A program made the translations under genes and the position numbers. From Shimia thalassica (GTDB taxonomy: Bacteria; Pseudomonadota; Alphaproteobacteria; Rhodobacterales; Rhodobacteraceae), in contig NZ_CYTW01000001.1 in NCBI RefSeq assembly GCF_001458215.1, positions 930,001 to 994,000 on the forward strand: a stretch of DNA of 64,000 nucleotides, written 5' to 3'. Numbering within the stretch: position 1 is the first letter of the stretch; each line of letters opens with the position of its first letter. The notes below the pieces were generated by a model. It was not told the origin of the DNA. It was given only the letters and a program-made list of their open reading frames with translations, and ran no database searches. Below are positions 43,620-52,500 of the stretch, one piece after another.

Positions 43620-44768
43620 ATGAATCGGAATAACAAAGATCTTGCGTCGGCCGAGCGCCGTAATTTTTTGAAACTTGCCGGAACGGGAAGCTTTACCGCA
43701 GCTTTGGTTGCCGGTGCCGCGGGGACACTCTGGTCCACCGAAGCAGCCGCACAAACCAACAAAGAAGAACGTGAGCGCGAAAAGGCAGCGGATCATGTCA
43801 TGACATTGGCAACGGCCTATGTTCTGGGGGCGACGCGCAGCTATCCGATCATGCAGCTGGACCTGAAAGAGAACATTCAAAACGCAACCAACGGCAAAGT
43901 GTACGTGAAACTGGCACCCGGCGGACAGCTTGGCGCTGGTGGCGCACTGGTGCAGAAGGTGCAGGGCGGCACCATTCAGGCGGCACAACACTCGTTGTCA
44001 AACTTTGCGCCATTCGCGTCGACCGTCGATCTGATCAACATGCCGTATCTCTGTGGGTCAAACCAGCGTTTCACAAACCTTGTGAACTCTGACCACTGGA
44101 AAACAGAAGTGCACCCCAAAGTCGAAGCGGCAGGCTTCAAAGCCCTGTTTTATGTCAACATTGACCCGCGTGTCGTCGCCGTGCGCAAAGGCGGCGCAGG
44201 GGCAGTTCTAAGCCCGTCTGACCTCTCAGGTGTCAAATTCCGCGTGCCCGGATCGAAAATGCTCCAGCAATATTATCGTATGGTTGGTGCGAACCCCACG
44301 CCGGTTGCTTGGGGCGAAACTCCTTCGGCCATCAAACAAGGCGTCGCGGACGCGCTTGATCCATCGGTTGGCGCATTGTTCGTCTTTGGTTTCAAGGACA
44401 TCCTGAGCCACGTCACCTTCACACAGGCGGTTCCGGATAGCCAAGTCTATTCCTGTAACCTTGAATGGTTCAACAGCCTGCCTGCAGACGTGCAAGAAGG
44501 CGTGATGTGGGGATCGGAAATGACGGCACATCAGAACCTCTCCAAAGTTCCCTCAGCGCGTGCTTTTGCCATGTCCGAGTTGGCAAAGTCCGGCGTTCAG
44601 TTCCATTCGCTAAGCGATGATCAATTGGGAGAATGGAAAGCGGCAGGTGGATACCAGCGCCCCGAATGGGACGAGTTCAAGAAAGAACTGGCTGGTTCAA
44701 TGGATGCCTTTGCCAAACTGGAAGAGGCGGCCGGAACGCAAGGCCAATACTACGTGCACGACGCATAG
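43620..44768 (+). CDS. hpsK: TRAP transporter substrate-binding protein (DHPS uptake)
   Basis: This 382-aa DctP-family protein has CTGGAGGA as ribosome site. The N-terminus has a twin-arginine-type leader (AERRNFLKLAGTG, then an Ala-rich stretch to EAAAQT), so it may be exported folded. The mature part includes GKVYVKLAPGGQLGAGGALVQKVQGGTIQ and the ligand-contact block DLSGVKFRVPGSKMLQQYYRMVGANPTPVAWGET, which holds the Arg that usually grips the carboxylate; here it may hold a sulfonate. The genes behind it make DHPS the best substrate guess. The K/L/M letters are assigned by gene order only. Confidence 0.85.
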   Translation: MNRNNKDLASAERRNFLKLAGTGSFTAALVAGAAGTLWSTEAAAQTNKEEREREKAADHVMTLATAYVLGATRSYPIMQLDLKENIQNATNGKVYVKLAPGGQLGAGGALVQKVQGGTIQAAQHSLSNFAPFASTVDLINMPYLCGSNQRFTNLVNSDHWKTEVHPKVEAAGFKALFYVNIDPRVVAVRKGGAGAVLSPSDLSGVKFRVPGSKMLQQYYRMVGANPTPVAWGETPSAIKQGVADALDPSVGALFVFGFKDILSHVTFTQAVPDSQVYSCNLEWFNSLPADVQEGVMWGSEMTAHQNLSKVPSARAFAMSELAKSGVQFHSLSDDQLGEWKAAGGYQRPEWDEFKKELAGSMDAFAKLEEAAGTQGQYYVHDA

Positions 44769-44778
44769 GACGGGTTGT

Positions 44779-44800
44779 GAGAGCCCGATTGCGGGCTCTC
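44779..44800 (+). other. Intra-operon hairpin after the TRAP binding-protein gene
   Basis: A 9-bp perfect stem (GAGAGCCCG / CGGGCTCTC) with loop ATTG begins 10 bp after the stop. The following bases, ATCCTTTCC, do not form a T tract, so it is a processing or stabilising structure rather than a full terminator. Confidence 0.72.
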
Positions 44801-44865
44801 ATCCTTTCCGCAGTCGGCGTCGCAAGTGACGCCGATTTCCTTACCCTTTTACATCGGGGCGCGTG

Positions 44866-45378
44866 ATGAATTTCCTGAAAAAAGTGGACCAGAATGCCGA
44901 ACGCTGGCTGCTCTTGGTCTTTTATGTGATGCTTGTCATCACGATGGCCGTCGAGGTGCTGCGGCGCGAAATATTTTCATACTCTTCCATCTGGGGAGAG
45001 GAAATCGTGCGTTATTCCTTTATCTATCTTGCATGGATAGGGGCCTCTGCGGCGGTGAAAGAACGGGCCCACATCCGCATTGATGTTCTGCTTCATTACC
45101 TTGGTCCCAAGGTCAAAGCGCTTGTCTATATCTTTGGTGATCTCGTGATGTTCGCGGTTGCTCTCGTGGCGCTGTACTGGTCTTTCGAAACCGTTCTTGT
45201 TTCCGCAAAATTCGGGTCTGTGACCGACGGGTTGCGCATTTCCAAAGTGTGGTTTCTTGCGGCGGTCCCTTTGGGTTTTTCTCTCATGATCTTCCGTCTC
45301 GTGCAGTCCTTGTTGCGTGACCTTCGATCCCTTCGTGACGGCACACCCGTCTACGAAGGTGACAAACTGTTTGATTGA
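44866..45378 (+). CDS. hpsL: TRAP transporter small permease
   Basis: This 170-aa DctQ-family membrane protein starts at ATG 44866, or at the GTG one codon earlier. Four hydrophobic helices are seen: residues 13-31, 42-62 with VRYSFIYLAWIGASAAVKERAHIRID (the conserved DctQ loop), 82-104 and 122-142. It bridges the binding protein and the large permease. The ribosome site is weak (GGGG), fitting lower translation than the binding protein. Confidence 0.88.
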   Translation: MNFLKKVDQNAERWLLLVFYVMLVITMAVEVLRREIFSYSSIWGEEIVRYSFIYLAWIGASAAVKERAHIRIDVLLHYLGPKVKALVYIFGDLVMFAVALVALYWSFETVLVSAKFGSVTDGLRISKVWFLAAVPLGFSLMIFRLVQSLLRDLRSLRDGTPVYEGDKLFD

Positions 45379-45389
45379 AGGACGAACAA

Positions 45390-46718
45390 ATGCTCTGGAA
45401 TAATCTTCAACAAACGGTCGAACTGGGCTGGGATTTCTATCTTCCGGTGATCCTTTTTGTCGGCCTTATCGCCATGGCCGTGCCGGTTTGGGCATCGATC
45501 GGATCTGCCGCAATTCTCATGCTTGTCATGTCGGGGGATTTGCCCCTGAGCCTTGTCGGCGAAAGCCTGTTTTCGGGGATTGATGCATTTGCCCTGACGG
45601 CGGTGCCTTTGTTCATCCTCACAGGGGATGTGCTGGTTCGCACCGGTCTCAGCCGCAAGTTTCTCAACGTCGCCGAAGCCTTGACCTGCTGGGCAAAAGG
45701 GGGCTTTGGGTCCGCGACGGTTCTGGTGTGCGGCATGTTCGCTGCGATCTCGGGGTCCGATGCGGCGGGGGCTGCGGCGGTTGGCCGGATGACAATTGCA
45801 CGACTGGTCGAAAGCGGCTACCCGCGCCCCTATGCCTGTGCCTTGGTTGCGGCGGGGGCCTGTACCGGCATCCTTATTCCGCCGTCGATTGCCTATATCA
45901 TCATTGGCCTCGTGCTGGGCATATCGGCATCAACACTATTTCTTGCGGCCCTGATCCCGGGGTTGGCCATCCTGATTGCGATCCTCGTGACAAATATCGT
46001 GGTCAACCGGATCTATGGGTATGAGGGCGGTGGCAATCTGTCGTTCGGTGAGTGGTTCACCAATCTGCGCCGGGCGCTGGCCTCTGACTGGTATGCCTTT
46101 ATCGTGCCCGGTATCATCTTTTACGGTATCTTTTCCGGGCGCCTGACCCCGACCGAGGCGGGTGCGACAGCGGTCGTCGTTACGATCATCATGGGCTTCT
46201 TGCTTGGCACGCTGAAACTGTCGGATTTCCCGGCAATGCTGGTCAGTTCTGCCAAGGTAAACGGGATCATCCTGCCGATCATCGCCTTCTCTGCCCCCCT
46301 GGCCGAGGCGCTGGCAATCATGGGTGTACCGCAAGGGTTTGTGACAGCGGTAACGTCTCTGACCGAAGACCCCTATGTTTTGATCCTGCTGATGATCGGC
46401 ATCCTGATTGCGGCTGGCTGTGTGATGGAAACCACGCCAAACATCGTGATCCTTGCGCCGATCCTGAAACCGTTGGCCGACAACATCGGCATGAACGAAA
46501 TCCAGTTCTGCATCATGATGATTACGGCGTTGGGGGTGGGGTTCATCACGCCGCCGCTTGGGCTGAACCTGTTTGTTGTTTCCGGCATCACGGGCGAGTC
46601 GATCCTCAAGATTGCTGCGCGCGCCGTTCCCTTCGTCTTCTTCATGCTTCTGGTTGTTCTGCTGATCGCCTATGTGCCCGCGATTTCAACAACCTTGCTT
46701 CCTGATATCTACAAATAG
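45390..46718 (+). CDS. hpsM: TRAP transporter large permease
   Basis: This 442-aa DctM-family protein starts at ATG 45390 with GAAGGA 7 bp upstream; the TTG frame from 45375 is rejected. It has about 12-14 hydrophobic segments, with the early family motif AVPLFILTGDVLVRTGLSRKFLNVAEAL and GMFAAISGSDAAGAAAVGRMTI. The late block contains VGFITPPLGLNLFVVSGITGES. It uses the sodium gradient to import the ligand caught by the binding protein. Confidence 0.92.
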   Translation: MLWNNLQQTVELGWDFYLPVILFVGLIAMAVPVWASIGSAAILMLVMSGDLPLSLVGESLFSGIDAFALTAVPLFILTGDVLVRTGLSRKFLNVAEALTCWAKGGFGSATVLVCGMFAAISGSDAAGAAAVGRMTIARLVESGYPRPYACALVAAGACTGILIPPSIAYIIIGLVLGISASTLFLAALIPGLAILIAILVTNIVVNRIYGYEGGGNLSFGEWFTNLRRALASDWYAFIVPGIIFYGIFSGRLTPTEAGATAVVVTIIMGFLLGTLKLSDFPAMLVSSAKVNGIILPIIAFSAPLAEALAIMGVPQGFVTAVTSLTEDPYVLILLMIGILIAAGCVMETTPNIVILAPILKPLADNIGMNEIQFCIMMITALGVGFITPPLGLNLFVVSGITGESILKIAARAVPFVFFMLLVVLLIAYVPAISTTLLPDIYK

Positions 46719-46729
46719 GACCAATTATT

Positions 46730-48037
46730 ATGGCTCGTAACTACCTGAAAAAGGCCAAGTTGACCTCAAAATCCGATGCATCAGACGTGCATGACACCGT
46801 GGTGAAAATCCTTGCAGACATCGAAGAAGGCGGGGATGCCGCCGCGCTGCAATATGCGGCAAAGTTTGACAATTACGATGGCAATGTCCTGCTCACTGCG
46901 GAAGAGATCGAAGCAGCGTGTGCATTGGTGCCAGACAGGTTGAAAGCGGATATTCAGTTCGCCCATGACAATGTAAAGCGCTTTGCCGAGATGCAGAAAT
47001 CCACCGTGGCCGATGTGGAATACGAGGTGGTTCCGGGACTCACAGCAGGACAAAAGGCGATACCTGTCGATGCTGCTGGTTGTTACGCACCGGGGGGGCG
47101 TTACAGCCACGTTGCAAGCGCGATCATGACAGTGACGACGGCCAAGGTGGCGGGATGCAAACACATCACCGCATGTTCGCCGCCGCGTCCCGGTGTCGGG
47201 ATCGCGCCTGCAATTGTCTATGCGGCGCATATCTGCGGCGCAGACAAGATTATGGCCATGGGCGGTGTGCAAGGGGTCGCGGCCATGACCTTTGGTCTGT
47301 TCGGGCTTCCCAAAGCCAATATTCTGGTTGGCCCGGGCAATCAGTTTGTCGCCGAAGCCAAACGGATTTTGTTTGGCCGCGTTGGCATTGATATGATCGC
47401 AGGCCCCACAGATAGCCTTATTCTGGCAGATAAGTCGGCCGATCCGCACATCGTTGCGACCGATCTCGTGAGTCAGGCCGAGCACGGCTATAACTCACCT
47501 GTCTGGCTGGTCACGGACACGCGCGCATTGGCCGAGGATGTGATGGCTCGTGTGCCTGCTCTGATCGAGGATCTGCCGGAAGTGAACCGCGAGAATGCAG
47601 CGGCCGCCTGGCGCGACTATGCCGAGGTGATCGTGTGTTCCGATCGCGAGGAAATGGCGGCAACCTCCGACGATTATGCGCCGGAACATCTGACGGTGCA
47701 GGCTGATGACCTTGAATGGTGGCTGGACCGGTTGACCTGCTATGGTTCTTTGTTCCTTGGGGAAGAAACAACGGTTTCTTACGGGGACAAGGCCGCAGGT
47801 ACAAATCATGTGCTGCCTACATCGGGCGCGGCCAATTACACCGGCGGTTTGTCGGTACACAAATACATGAAAATCGTCACATGGCAGCGGGCCACCCGCG
47901 AAGGGTCAAAACCCGTGGCCGAAGCCACCGCGCGTATCTCAAGGCTCGAAGGTATGGAGGGGCACGCCCGCGCCGCGGATGTGCGTTTGGCAAAGTATTT
48001 TCCGGGTGAAACCTTTGATCTGACGGCCAATGGATAA
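46730..48037 (+). CDS. hpsN: Sulfopropanediol 3-dehydrogenase (histidinol dehydrogenase family)
   Basis: This 435-aa NAD-dependent enzyme belongs to the HisD fold. HpsN oxidises (R)-2,3-dihydroxypropanesulfonate in two steps to (R)-3-sulfolactate. Zinc and catalytic residues of the fold are kept: SQAEHGYNS (Gln, His) and SDDYAPEHLTV (Glu, His). The substrate loop reads DAAGCYAPGGRYSHVASAIMT instead of the YVPGG(S/T)A-type loop of true HisD, as expected for a sulfonate substrate. No other his gene is near, whereas TRAP, SDR, zinc dehydrogenase and ComDE genes flank it. It overlaps the next gene by 8 bp. Confidence 0.9.
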   Translation: MARNYLKKAKLTSKSDASDVHDTVVKILADIEEGGDAAALQYAAKFDNYDGNVLLTAEEIEAACALVPDRLKADIQFAHDNVKRFAEMQKSTVADVEYEVVPGLTAGQKAIPVDAAGCYAPGGRYSHVASAIMTVTTAKVAGCKHITACSPPRPGVGIAPAIVYAAHICGADKIMAMGGVQGVAAMTFGLFGLPKANILVGPGNQFVAEAKRILFGRVGIDMIAGPTDSLILADKSADPHIVATDLVSQAEHGYNSPVWLVTDTRALAEDVMARVPALIEDLPEVNRENAAAAWRDYAEVIVCSDREEMAATSDDYAPEHLTVQADDLEWWLDRLTCYGSLFLGEETTVSYGDKAAGTNHVLPTSGAANYTGGLSVHKYMKIVTWQRATREGSKPVAEATARISRLEGMEGHARAADVRLAKYFPGETFDLTANG

Positions 48038-48791
48038 AATGCACGATTTGTTTTCCGTAAAAGGCAAGGTTGCCTGTGTCACCGGCGCCAGTTCGGGCCT
48101 CGGGCGGCGTGCCGCAACGGTTCTGGCAGAGGCAGGGGCACTTGTGGTGGGCGTGGCCCGTCGCGCAGATGCGCTTGCTGATTGGCAGGCCGAAACCAAC
48201 GGAGACACGCATGCCGTGGCCTGTGATATTTCGGATCGCGATGCGTTAGAGCCGTTGGCGACAGAGGTGTCGTCCCCGTTCGGGGCGCCGGATATCTTGA
48301 TCCATGCGGCGGGGATAAATACGCGGCAGGTCGCAGATGAGGTCACGCCCGAAGGGTGGGACGTTACAGTTGGGTTAAACCTGACAGCGCCGTTTTTCCT
48401 GAGCCAACATCTGGTGCCAGCGATGAAGGCCAAAAACTGGGGCAGGATCGTCAATTTTGCATCTTTGCAAAGCACAAGGGCCTTCCCGGGAGGCATTGCA
48501 TATGGCGCGACAAAAGCCGGCATCGCACAACTGACCCGTGCCATGGCAGAGGCGTGGTCCCCCTTTGGGATTACCGCCAACGCCGTTGGCCCCGGTTTTT
48601 TTCATACCGAACTGACTGCCGCCGTTTTTGAGGATCCGGCACGGGCCGCGACAAACGCCGCGCAGACCTGTATCGGGCGCAATGGTACGGTGAAGGACAT
48701 GGATGGTCCTTTGCTGTTTTTGTGCTCTGACGCTTCGTCTTACGTGACGGGGCAGGTTCTCATGGTTGATGGAGGGTTTACAGCAAAATGA
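48030..48791 (+). CDS. hpsO: SDR dehydrogenase, probable DHPS 2-dehydrogenase
   Basis: This 253-aa short-chain dehydrogenase has cofactor motif VTGASSGLGRRAA (residues 18-30), the NAD(H)-binding HAAGINTR (NAAG variant), active Ser in IVNFASLQSTRAF and YGATKAG with the catalytic Tyr and Lys. In DHPS degraders HpsO oxidises (S)-DHPS at C2 so that it can be re-reduced to the (R) form used by HpsN. It overlaps hpsN by 8 bp and hpsP by 4 bp. The call rests on this order; alone it would only be an SDR. Confidence 0.83.
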   Translation: MDKMHDLFSVKGKVACVTGASSGLGRRAATVLAEAGALVVGVARRADALADWQAETNGDTHAVACDISDRDALEPLATEVSSPFGAPDILIHAAGINTRQVADEVTPEGWDVTVGLNLTAPFFLSQHLVPAMKAKNWGRIVNFASLQSTRAFPGGIAYGATKAGIAQLTRAMAEAWSPFGITANAVGPGFFHTELTAAVFEDPARAATNAAQTCIGRNGTVKDMDGPLLFLCSDASSYVTGQVLMVDGGFTAK

Positions 48792-49786
48792 AGGCGTTGA
48801 TCTATACCGGCCCCGAGGCGTTGAATTACGCCGATGTGCCTGATCCGGCGGTAAACCTGGAGGATCAGCTGATCCGCATCGCGCTTGTCGGGATTTGCGG
48901 GTCTGACATGCACGCCTTTTTGGGGCACGACAGCAGACGACCTGCGCCGTTGATCCTTGGTCACGAAGCTGCGGGCCATATCGAAGGCGGCCCTCGCGAT
49001 GGTGAACGGGTGACACTGAACCCGCTTGTCACTTGCGGCAAATGTCCGGCCTGTGCGTCCGGCCGCGACAATCTGTGTCCGGAACGTCAAATCATCTCGA
49101 TGCCCCCGCGCGAGGGCGGTTTTGCCGAACTGGTGGCCATGCCGGACAGAAATCTGGTCTCTGTCCCTGATGGAGTTCCCTTGTTCAAAGCAGCCTTGGC
49201 GGAACCCATTGCTTGCGGGTGGCACACTGTCCGGCTTGCGCTCGAGGCTCTGAAGGGATCACGCGACACGGCTTTGGTTCTGGGGGGCGGCGCGATTGGT
49301 CTCGGCACGGCACTCAGCCTTAAGGCACAGGGCGTTCACGATGTGACCATTGTTGAGCCGAACCCGGCACGGCGTGCGCACCTGGAGAATGCATGTGGGC
49401 AAACCGTGGTGACACAAGCGCCCGATGGCAAAACCTATGATCTGGTGGTGGATGGGGTTGGATTTGCCGCAACACGTGCGGTTGCCTCTGCCTGTGCGCG
49501 CCCCGGCGGTGTGATTGGCCACATCGGTCTGGGAGAAGACATGGGCGGTCTCGATATCAGGCGCCTCACTCTTCAGGAAATAAGCTTTATCGGGACCTAT
49601 ACCTATACCGCCGAAGACTTTCGCCAAACCGCCGAGGCGATTTTTGACGGAAGACTTGGCCCGCTGGATTGGCCCGAAATCCGCCCTTTGCGGGATGGTG
49701 CGAAGGCGTTTGCCGATATTCGAAACGGGGTTGTGGCGGCCCCCAAAATTCTGCTGCGCCCAGAAACCGCAGTCGAAAGGACCTGA
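48788..49786 (+). CDS. hpsP: Zinc-dependent medium-chain dehydrogenase, probable DHPS 2-dehydrogenase
   Basis: This 332-aa MDR-family enzyme has the catalytic zinc ligands in GICGSDMHAF and GHEAAGHIEGG. The structural-zinc Cys cluster is complete (TCGKCPACASGRDNLC). The Rossmann site is ALVLGGGAIGLGTAL. HpsP works with HpsO to invert (S)-DHPS to (R)-DHPS through the 2-oxo compound. Four-base overlap with hpsO. Related sorbitol and threonine dehydrogenases could look similar, so the operon context carries the assignment. Confidence 0.83.
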   Translation: MKALIYTGPEALNYADVPDPAVNLEDQLIRIALVGICGSDMHAFLGHDSRRPAPLILGHEAAGHIEGGPRDGERVTLNPLVTCGKCPACASGRDNLCPERQIISMPPREGGFAELVAMPDRNLVSVPDGVPLFKAALAEPIACGWHTVRLALEALKGSRDTALVLGGGAIGLGTALSLKAQGVHDVTIVEPNPARRAHLENACGQTVVTQAPDGKTYDLVVDGVGFAATRAVASACARPGGVIGHIGLGEDMGGLDIRRLTLQEISFIGTYTYTAEDFRQTAEAIFDGRLGPLDWPEIRPLRDGAKAFADIRNGVVAAPKILLRPETAVERT

Positions 49787-49789
49787 TCC

Positions 49790-50194
49790 ATGTATCAAAA
49801 AATAATTATCGCGCTTTCTCTGGAGCATGGCTTTGCCGCGCAGGCCGTGGACACCGCCCGTCGTCTTGGTGGCGGAACGGCCGAGATCACCGCATTGCAT
49901 GTTTATGAACCCCCAAGCGGATCGGTCAGCACCTATCTGGACGAAGAGGTGGTTCAAAAAGCCTATGACGATGCGAGGCAGCTTTTGAAGGAACGCTGTG
50001 GCAATGCGGATGACGTCACGCCCATGATTATCAAGGGACATTCGAGCCGCTCCATCACGGAATACGCTGCCGAAATCGGTGCCCACGCGATCATCGTCGG
50101 CTCTCACAAACCCGGGCTGCGCGATTATTTTTTAGGGACGACCGCTGCCCGTATCGTCCGTCACGCCTCATGCGCCGTTGTTGTGCTGCGCTAG
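49790..50194 (+). CDS. Universal stress protein (UspA family)
   Basis: This 134-aa single-domain protein starts 3 bp after hpsP. It shows the N-terminal strand YQKIIIALSLEHGFAAQAVDTARRL and the C-terminal nucleotide-loop region IIVGSHKPGLRDYFLGTTAARIVRHASCAVVVLR. Usp proteins are often encoded with TRAP transporters. It may tune the transporter or sense adenine nucleotide, but nothing in the sequence fixes a partner. Confidence 0.9.
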   Translation: MYQKIIIALSLEHGFAAQAVDTARRLGGGTAEITALHVYEPPSGSVSTYLDEEVVQKAYDDARQLLKERCGNADDVTPMIIKGHSSRSITEYAAEIGAHAIIVGSHKPGLRDYFLGTTAARIVRHASCAVVVLR

Positions 50195-50222
50195 TACTTC
50201 CTCTCACCAAAGGAGATCCTGT

Positions 50223-50729
50223 TTGTCTATTAACACGAAAATCGTTGATGATCTGGTCGCGAACGACATCAGCTTTGTCACCACTGTGCCTTGTAAACAA
50301 TTGGCTGGCGTCATCGACGAAATCGATGCCCGCGCCGGAGTGATGCATGTTCCGTCCAACAAGGAAGACGAAGGCATGGGTCTTTGTGCCGGGGCATGGA
50401 TGGGGGGCAAACGGCCCGCAATCATCATGCAGAACACGGCCATCGGGGTCACCATCAATACGCTGGCCACATTGATCCAGTACTACCGGATGCCGCTGCC
50501 TATGCTGATTTCATACAGGGGTGAATTGCGTGAACCGGTGGCCTGTCAGGTCGAAATGGCGGTGCATACCAAGGCGCTTTTGGCGCAGATGAATATCCCG
50601 ACCTATCACTTCCACCATCAGTCTGATGCAGACGAACTGGACGCGATTTTGAAATATACTTTCATGTGCAACAAACCGGTCGCAATCCTGACCGATGCCA
50701 ATTTCTGGGGAGGCTACGGCGACCAATGA
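50223..50729 (+). CDS. comD: Sulfopyruvate decarboxylase, alpha subunit
   Basis: This 168-aa protein starts at TTG 50223, supported by AAAGGAG exactly 7 bp upstream; the ATG at 50178 lies inside the preceding gene. It is the pyrimidine-binding half of a split ThDP enzyme, with TVPCKQLAGVIDEI and the catalytic Glu in PSNKEDEGMGLCAGAWMGGKRPAIIMQNT. With ComE it decarboxylates 3-sulfopyruvate to sulfoacetaldehyde. In methanogens ComDE serves coenzyme M synthesis; in roseobacters it is catabolic. The ATGA overlap with comE couples their translation. Confidence 0.92.
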   Translation: MSINTKIVDDLVANDISFVTTVPCKQLAGVIDEIDARAGVMHVPSNKEDEGMGLCAGAWMGGKRPAIIMQNTAIGVTINTLATLIQYYRMPLPMLISYRGELREPVACQVEMAVHTKALLAQMNIPTYHFHHQSDADELDAILKYTFMCNKPVAILTDANFWGGYGDQ

Positions 50730-51280
50730 TCCGTTCTGATATCTTGAAAGACATCGCGCCCATTCTGCGGGACCAACTGGTGGTTTGTAACATCGGGTTG
50801 CCAAGCCAGGAGATGCATTTGATCGACGATCAACCCACCAACTTTTACATGTTGGGCACGATGGGATTGTCGTCGTCAATCGGGTTTGGTCTGGCATTGG
50901 CACAAGACAAAAAGGTGATCTCCATCGACGGGGACGGTTCGGTTCTGACGAATTTCGGCACCTTGCCAACGATTGCGAACAATGTGGCAGACAACTTTAT
51001 TCTGCTGATCGTCGACAATGGAAGCTACGGATCAACCGGAGACCAGCCGACTTATGCAGGCAAGAAGACGTCGCTTGCAGCGGTGGCGCGGGCCTGTGGA
51101 TGCGAAAATGTAGTCGAAGTGCAGGCGGAAGACACAGGCAAGGCCCTGCAAGACGCTCTTGATGGGGACAAGATGACGATCATTGTCGCCAAATGTGAAA
51201 GCGGCAATATCAAAGTGCCGGTCATCACCATGGATCCTGTCGTTATCCGCGACCGGTTTATGAAATCGGTTCAGGCCTAA
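50726..51280 (+). CDS. comE: Sulfopyruvate decarboxylase, beta subunit
   Basis: This 184-aa protein starts at ATG 50726, overlapping the comD stop; the frame extending back to 50666 is rejected. It carries the ThDP/Mg site: SIDGDGSVLTNFGTLPTIANN and the following LLIVDNGSYGSTGDQPT. The QEMHLIDDQPTNFYMLGTMGLSSSIGFGLALA segment is typical of the pyrophosphate-binding half. It forms the active heteromer with ComD. The product sulfoacetaldehyde needs Xsc, which is not in this window. Confidence 0.92.
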   Translation: MIRSDILKDIAPILRDQLVVCNIGLPSQEMHLIDDQPTNFYMLGTMGLSSSIGFGLALAQDKKVISIDGDGSVLTNFGTLPTIANNVADNFILLIVDNGSYGSTGDQPTYAGKKTSLAAVARACGCENVVEVQAEDTGKALQDALDGDKMTIIVAKCESGNIKVPVITMDPVVIRDRFMKSVQA

Positions 51281-51289
51281 CCGCAAGCC

Positions 51290-52471
51290 ATGGTTTTCGA
51301 TAGCGATATCCATTCTGCGTCAGATGCGCGCCGGTTGGCGCGCAAACGCCTGCCTTGGATGGTGTTTGACTATATCGACGGGGCGGCAGGCACCGAACAT
51401 GGCGCCGCCATGAGTGCGCAGGCGATGCAGGATATCCGGCTGATGCCGCGTGTTCTGCGCAATGTCAGCCAGCGCAATCTGTCCACCAATCTGATTGGCC
51501 AACCGGTGTCGCAACCATTCGGCATAAGCCCGATGGGCATGTGCAATCTTGCGGCCCCCGGTGCCGATCTGATGTTGGCAAATGTTGCTCGCGAAAACAG
51601 GGTGCCGCACGGGGTCTCTACGGTGGCCTCGACAAACATGGAAACGGTGCTGGATGCATCCGATGGCATGGCTTGGTTTCAACTCTATTTCAGCGGCGAT
51701 GGAAGCGGCACGCTGAAACTTATAGAGCGCGCAAAACGGGCGGGATATGACACGCTGGTTCTAACGCTGGATGTGCCCGAAGTGGGGCGCCGCCCCCGAG
51801 AATTGCGCCACGGGTTCAAGATGCCTTTCCGCATTGGCCCAAGGAAATTCATAGACTTTGCCCTTCATCCCCGATGGTCGCTTGAGACCTTGTTCAAAGG
51901 GGCACCCGCGTTGGCCAATTTTGACGGAACCGACTTTGTGTTTGATCGCACCGAAAGTCGGGCCGCTGCTGACTGGAGCTATTTCGCCAAGTTGCGCGCG
52001 GCATGGCCGGGCAAGCTGGTTGTGAAGGGGGTTTTGGCCCCTGAAGATGCCTGCGCGCTCGTGGTGGCGGGGGCTGACGCCATCCAGGTGTCCAGCCACG
52101 GGTGCCGCCAGCTTGACAGCGCGCCCCCTGCAATTTTGGCGCTACGCGACATACGGGCGGCGGTTGGGCCGGATTTTCCCTTGTTCTATGACACGGGCAT
52201 CAGATCCGGCGAAGACATTGTCAAAGCCTATGTGATGGGGGCGGATTTTGTGTTTCTGGGTCGGGTGTTGTTGTTTGCAATCGCCGCCGGCGGAGAGAAA
52301 GGGTTGCACAGGGTCTGGAACACTCTGGCAGAGGAAGTGAGCCTTGCGATGGCACAGCTTGGCGTGACGTCTATAGACGAACTGAAAAAAGCCGACTGTC
52401 TTTGGAGGCAGCAATCGCCGTCAGGTGTCACTGGTGATGCAAAGAGCCGCGTTGGAATTGAAAAGGTCTGA
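51290..52471 (+). CDS. FMN-dependent L-2-hydroxyacid dehydrogenase, candidate sulfolactate dehydrogenase
   Basis: This 393-aa protein of the lactate/glycolate oxidase barrel family starts 9 bp after comE. Active-site residues are in place: Y28 in FDYIDGAAG, the Tyr in FQLYFSGD, Asp in LTLDVPEVGRRPRELR, K246 in VVKGVLAPEDA, H270 and R273 in VSSHGCRQLD, and the phosphate loop DTGIRSGEDIVKAY. The usual NHGGRQLD is changed to SHGCRQLD and DGG to DTG. Position makes it the likely oxidant of (R)-sulfolactate to sulfopyruvate, the step between HpsN and ComDE. It may correspond to the membrane-linked SlcD described in Roseovarius, but I cannot confirm homology. Confidence 0.85.
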   Translation: MVFDSDIHSASDARRLARKRLPWMVFDYIDGAAGTEHGAAMSAQAMQDIRLMPRVLRNVSQRNLSTNLIGQPVSQPFGISPMGMCNLAAPGADLMLANVARENRVPHGVSTVASTNMETVLDASDGMAWFQLYFSGDGSGTLKLIERAKRAGYDTLVLTLDVPEVGRRPRELRHGFKMPFRIGPRKFIDFALHPRWSLETLFKGAPALANFDGTDFVFDRTESRAAADWSYFAKLRAAWPGKLVVKGVLAPEDACALVVAGADAIQVSSHGCRQLDSAPPAILALRDIRAAVGPDFPLFYDTGIRSGEDIVKAYVMGADFVFLGRVLLFAIAAGGEKGLHRVWNTLAEEVSLAMAQLGVTSIDELKKADCLWRQQSPSGVTGDAKSRVGIEKV

Positions 52472-52500
52472 ACGCCTCGGGCCAATGTCCCGTGCTTTCT

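Noticed and set aside
43250-43762. N-terminal extension of the LacI regulator gene by 171 codons
   Set aside because: It would run across the twin operators and the head of the divergent operon; the helix-turn-helix of LacI proteins normally starts within the first dozen residues, which fits the ATG at 43249.
46730-48037. Histidinol dehydrogenase hisD
   Set aside because: The substrate loop differs from HisD (GGRYSH) and the neighbours are sulfonate genes, with no other histidine genes in sight.
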